DNA of 7,382 bases from Cyclobacteriaceae bacterium (lineage in GTDB: Bacteria; Bacteroidota; Bacteroidia; Cytophagales; Cyclobacteriaceae): the NCBI GenBank assembly GCA_029880385.1, contig JAOUOM010000088.1, positions 1 to 7,382 of the forward strand. Reading direction: 5' to 3'. The notes below the pieces were generated by a model, which did not search any database, was not told where the DNA came from, and saw only the letters and a list, made by a program, of their open reading frames with translations. Within the stretch, counting starts at the first letter, position 1; each line of letters opens with the position of its first letter. The position numbers and the translations under genes were made by a program. This document shows positions 7,200 to 7,382 of this stretch, in pieces.

Positions 7200-7382
7200 A
7201 TGTCATTCAGGTATAGTATTCTTTTCGTTTTTCTTGTCAGTATTGGCTATGTATCCCGGGGGCAATCTTCCCGTGATGTAGGGGTATCCGCTCCAAAGCC
7301 TGTATATCAGGCACACAAAGTGAGTAACAAGCGATCTGTCTTTTTTCGAAAAATGTTTAAGAAAAAGGAATTGAGTGAGGAG
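7200..7382 (+). CDS. Small exported protein, N-terminal part only
   Basis: This is the first 61 codons of a gene that runs off the right edge. The N-terminus is a signal peptide: arginine at 4, hydrophobic core at 5-18 and a possible cleavage site after SRG (G21|Q22). The mature part is strikingly basic, with NKRSVFFRKMFKKKE in residues 43-57. No family is recognised. ATG 7200 is chosen because it starts directly at the signal peptide. An in-frame ATG at 7152 would add 16 residues ahead of it and is less likely. The gene begins 63 bp after hppD on the same strand. That gap shows neither a terminator hairpin nor a clear promoter, so co-transcription with hppD is possible. Confidence 0.65.
   Translation, partial: MSFRYSILFVFLVSIGYVSRGQSSRDVGVSAPKPVYQAHKVSNKRSVFFRKMFKKKELSEE

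Overview
The window looks like chromosomal DNA from a member of the Bacteroidota, probably the Cytophagales or a related marine/environmental lineage. The phylum assignment rests on three things. The first is a DUF5916 outer-membrane protein, a family very common in this phylum. The second is Bacteroidota-type promoter elements (TTTG, about 20 nt, TAnnTTTG) with short leaders and no clear Shine-Dalgarno sequences. The third is the alternative (carboxy-)spermidine pathway. The genus cannot be read from the sequence. There are no RNA genes, insertion sequences, CRISPR arrays or phage genes.

Layout. (1) Bases 1-2357 hold the 3' part of a DUF5916 protein (CBM9-like domain plus a predicted outer-membrane beta-barrel); its N-terminus lies off the left edge. 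(2) Bases 2402-5243 hold a tightly packed three-gene operon: a saccharopine-dehydrogenase-fold enzyme (probable carboxyspermidine/carboxynorspermidine dehydrogenase), a DinB/YfiT-fold putative metal-binding protein, and carboxy(nor)spermidine decarboxylase NspC. The genes overlap as TGATG and GTGA, and a TACCTTTG promoter element lies just upstream. (3) Bases 5240-5824 (minus strand) hold a small exported protein with a TPR-like helical region and a degenerate DnaJ-type cysteine module. Its stop codon overlaps that of nspC. (4) A 181-bp divergent intergenic region carries an 8-bp inverted repeat and a good promoter for the next gene. (5) Bases 6006-7136 hold 4-hydroxyphenylpyruvate dioxygenase with a complete 2-His-1-Glu iron site. 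(6) Bases 7200-7382 hold the first 61 codons of a small exported protein of unknown function, cut by the right edge.

The two enzymes in block 2 are expected to work in sequence. The dehydrogenase would condense aspartate semialdehyde with a diamine (putrescine or 1,3-diaminopropane), and NspC would decarboxylate the product to spermidine or norspermidine. The uncharacterised DinB protein, translationally coupled between them, is the most interesting feature. HPPD belongs to tyrosine catabolism and looks like a separate transcription unit. Most of the window is ordinary core metabolism, and I see no clear evidence of a wholly new system.
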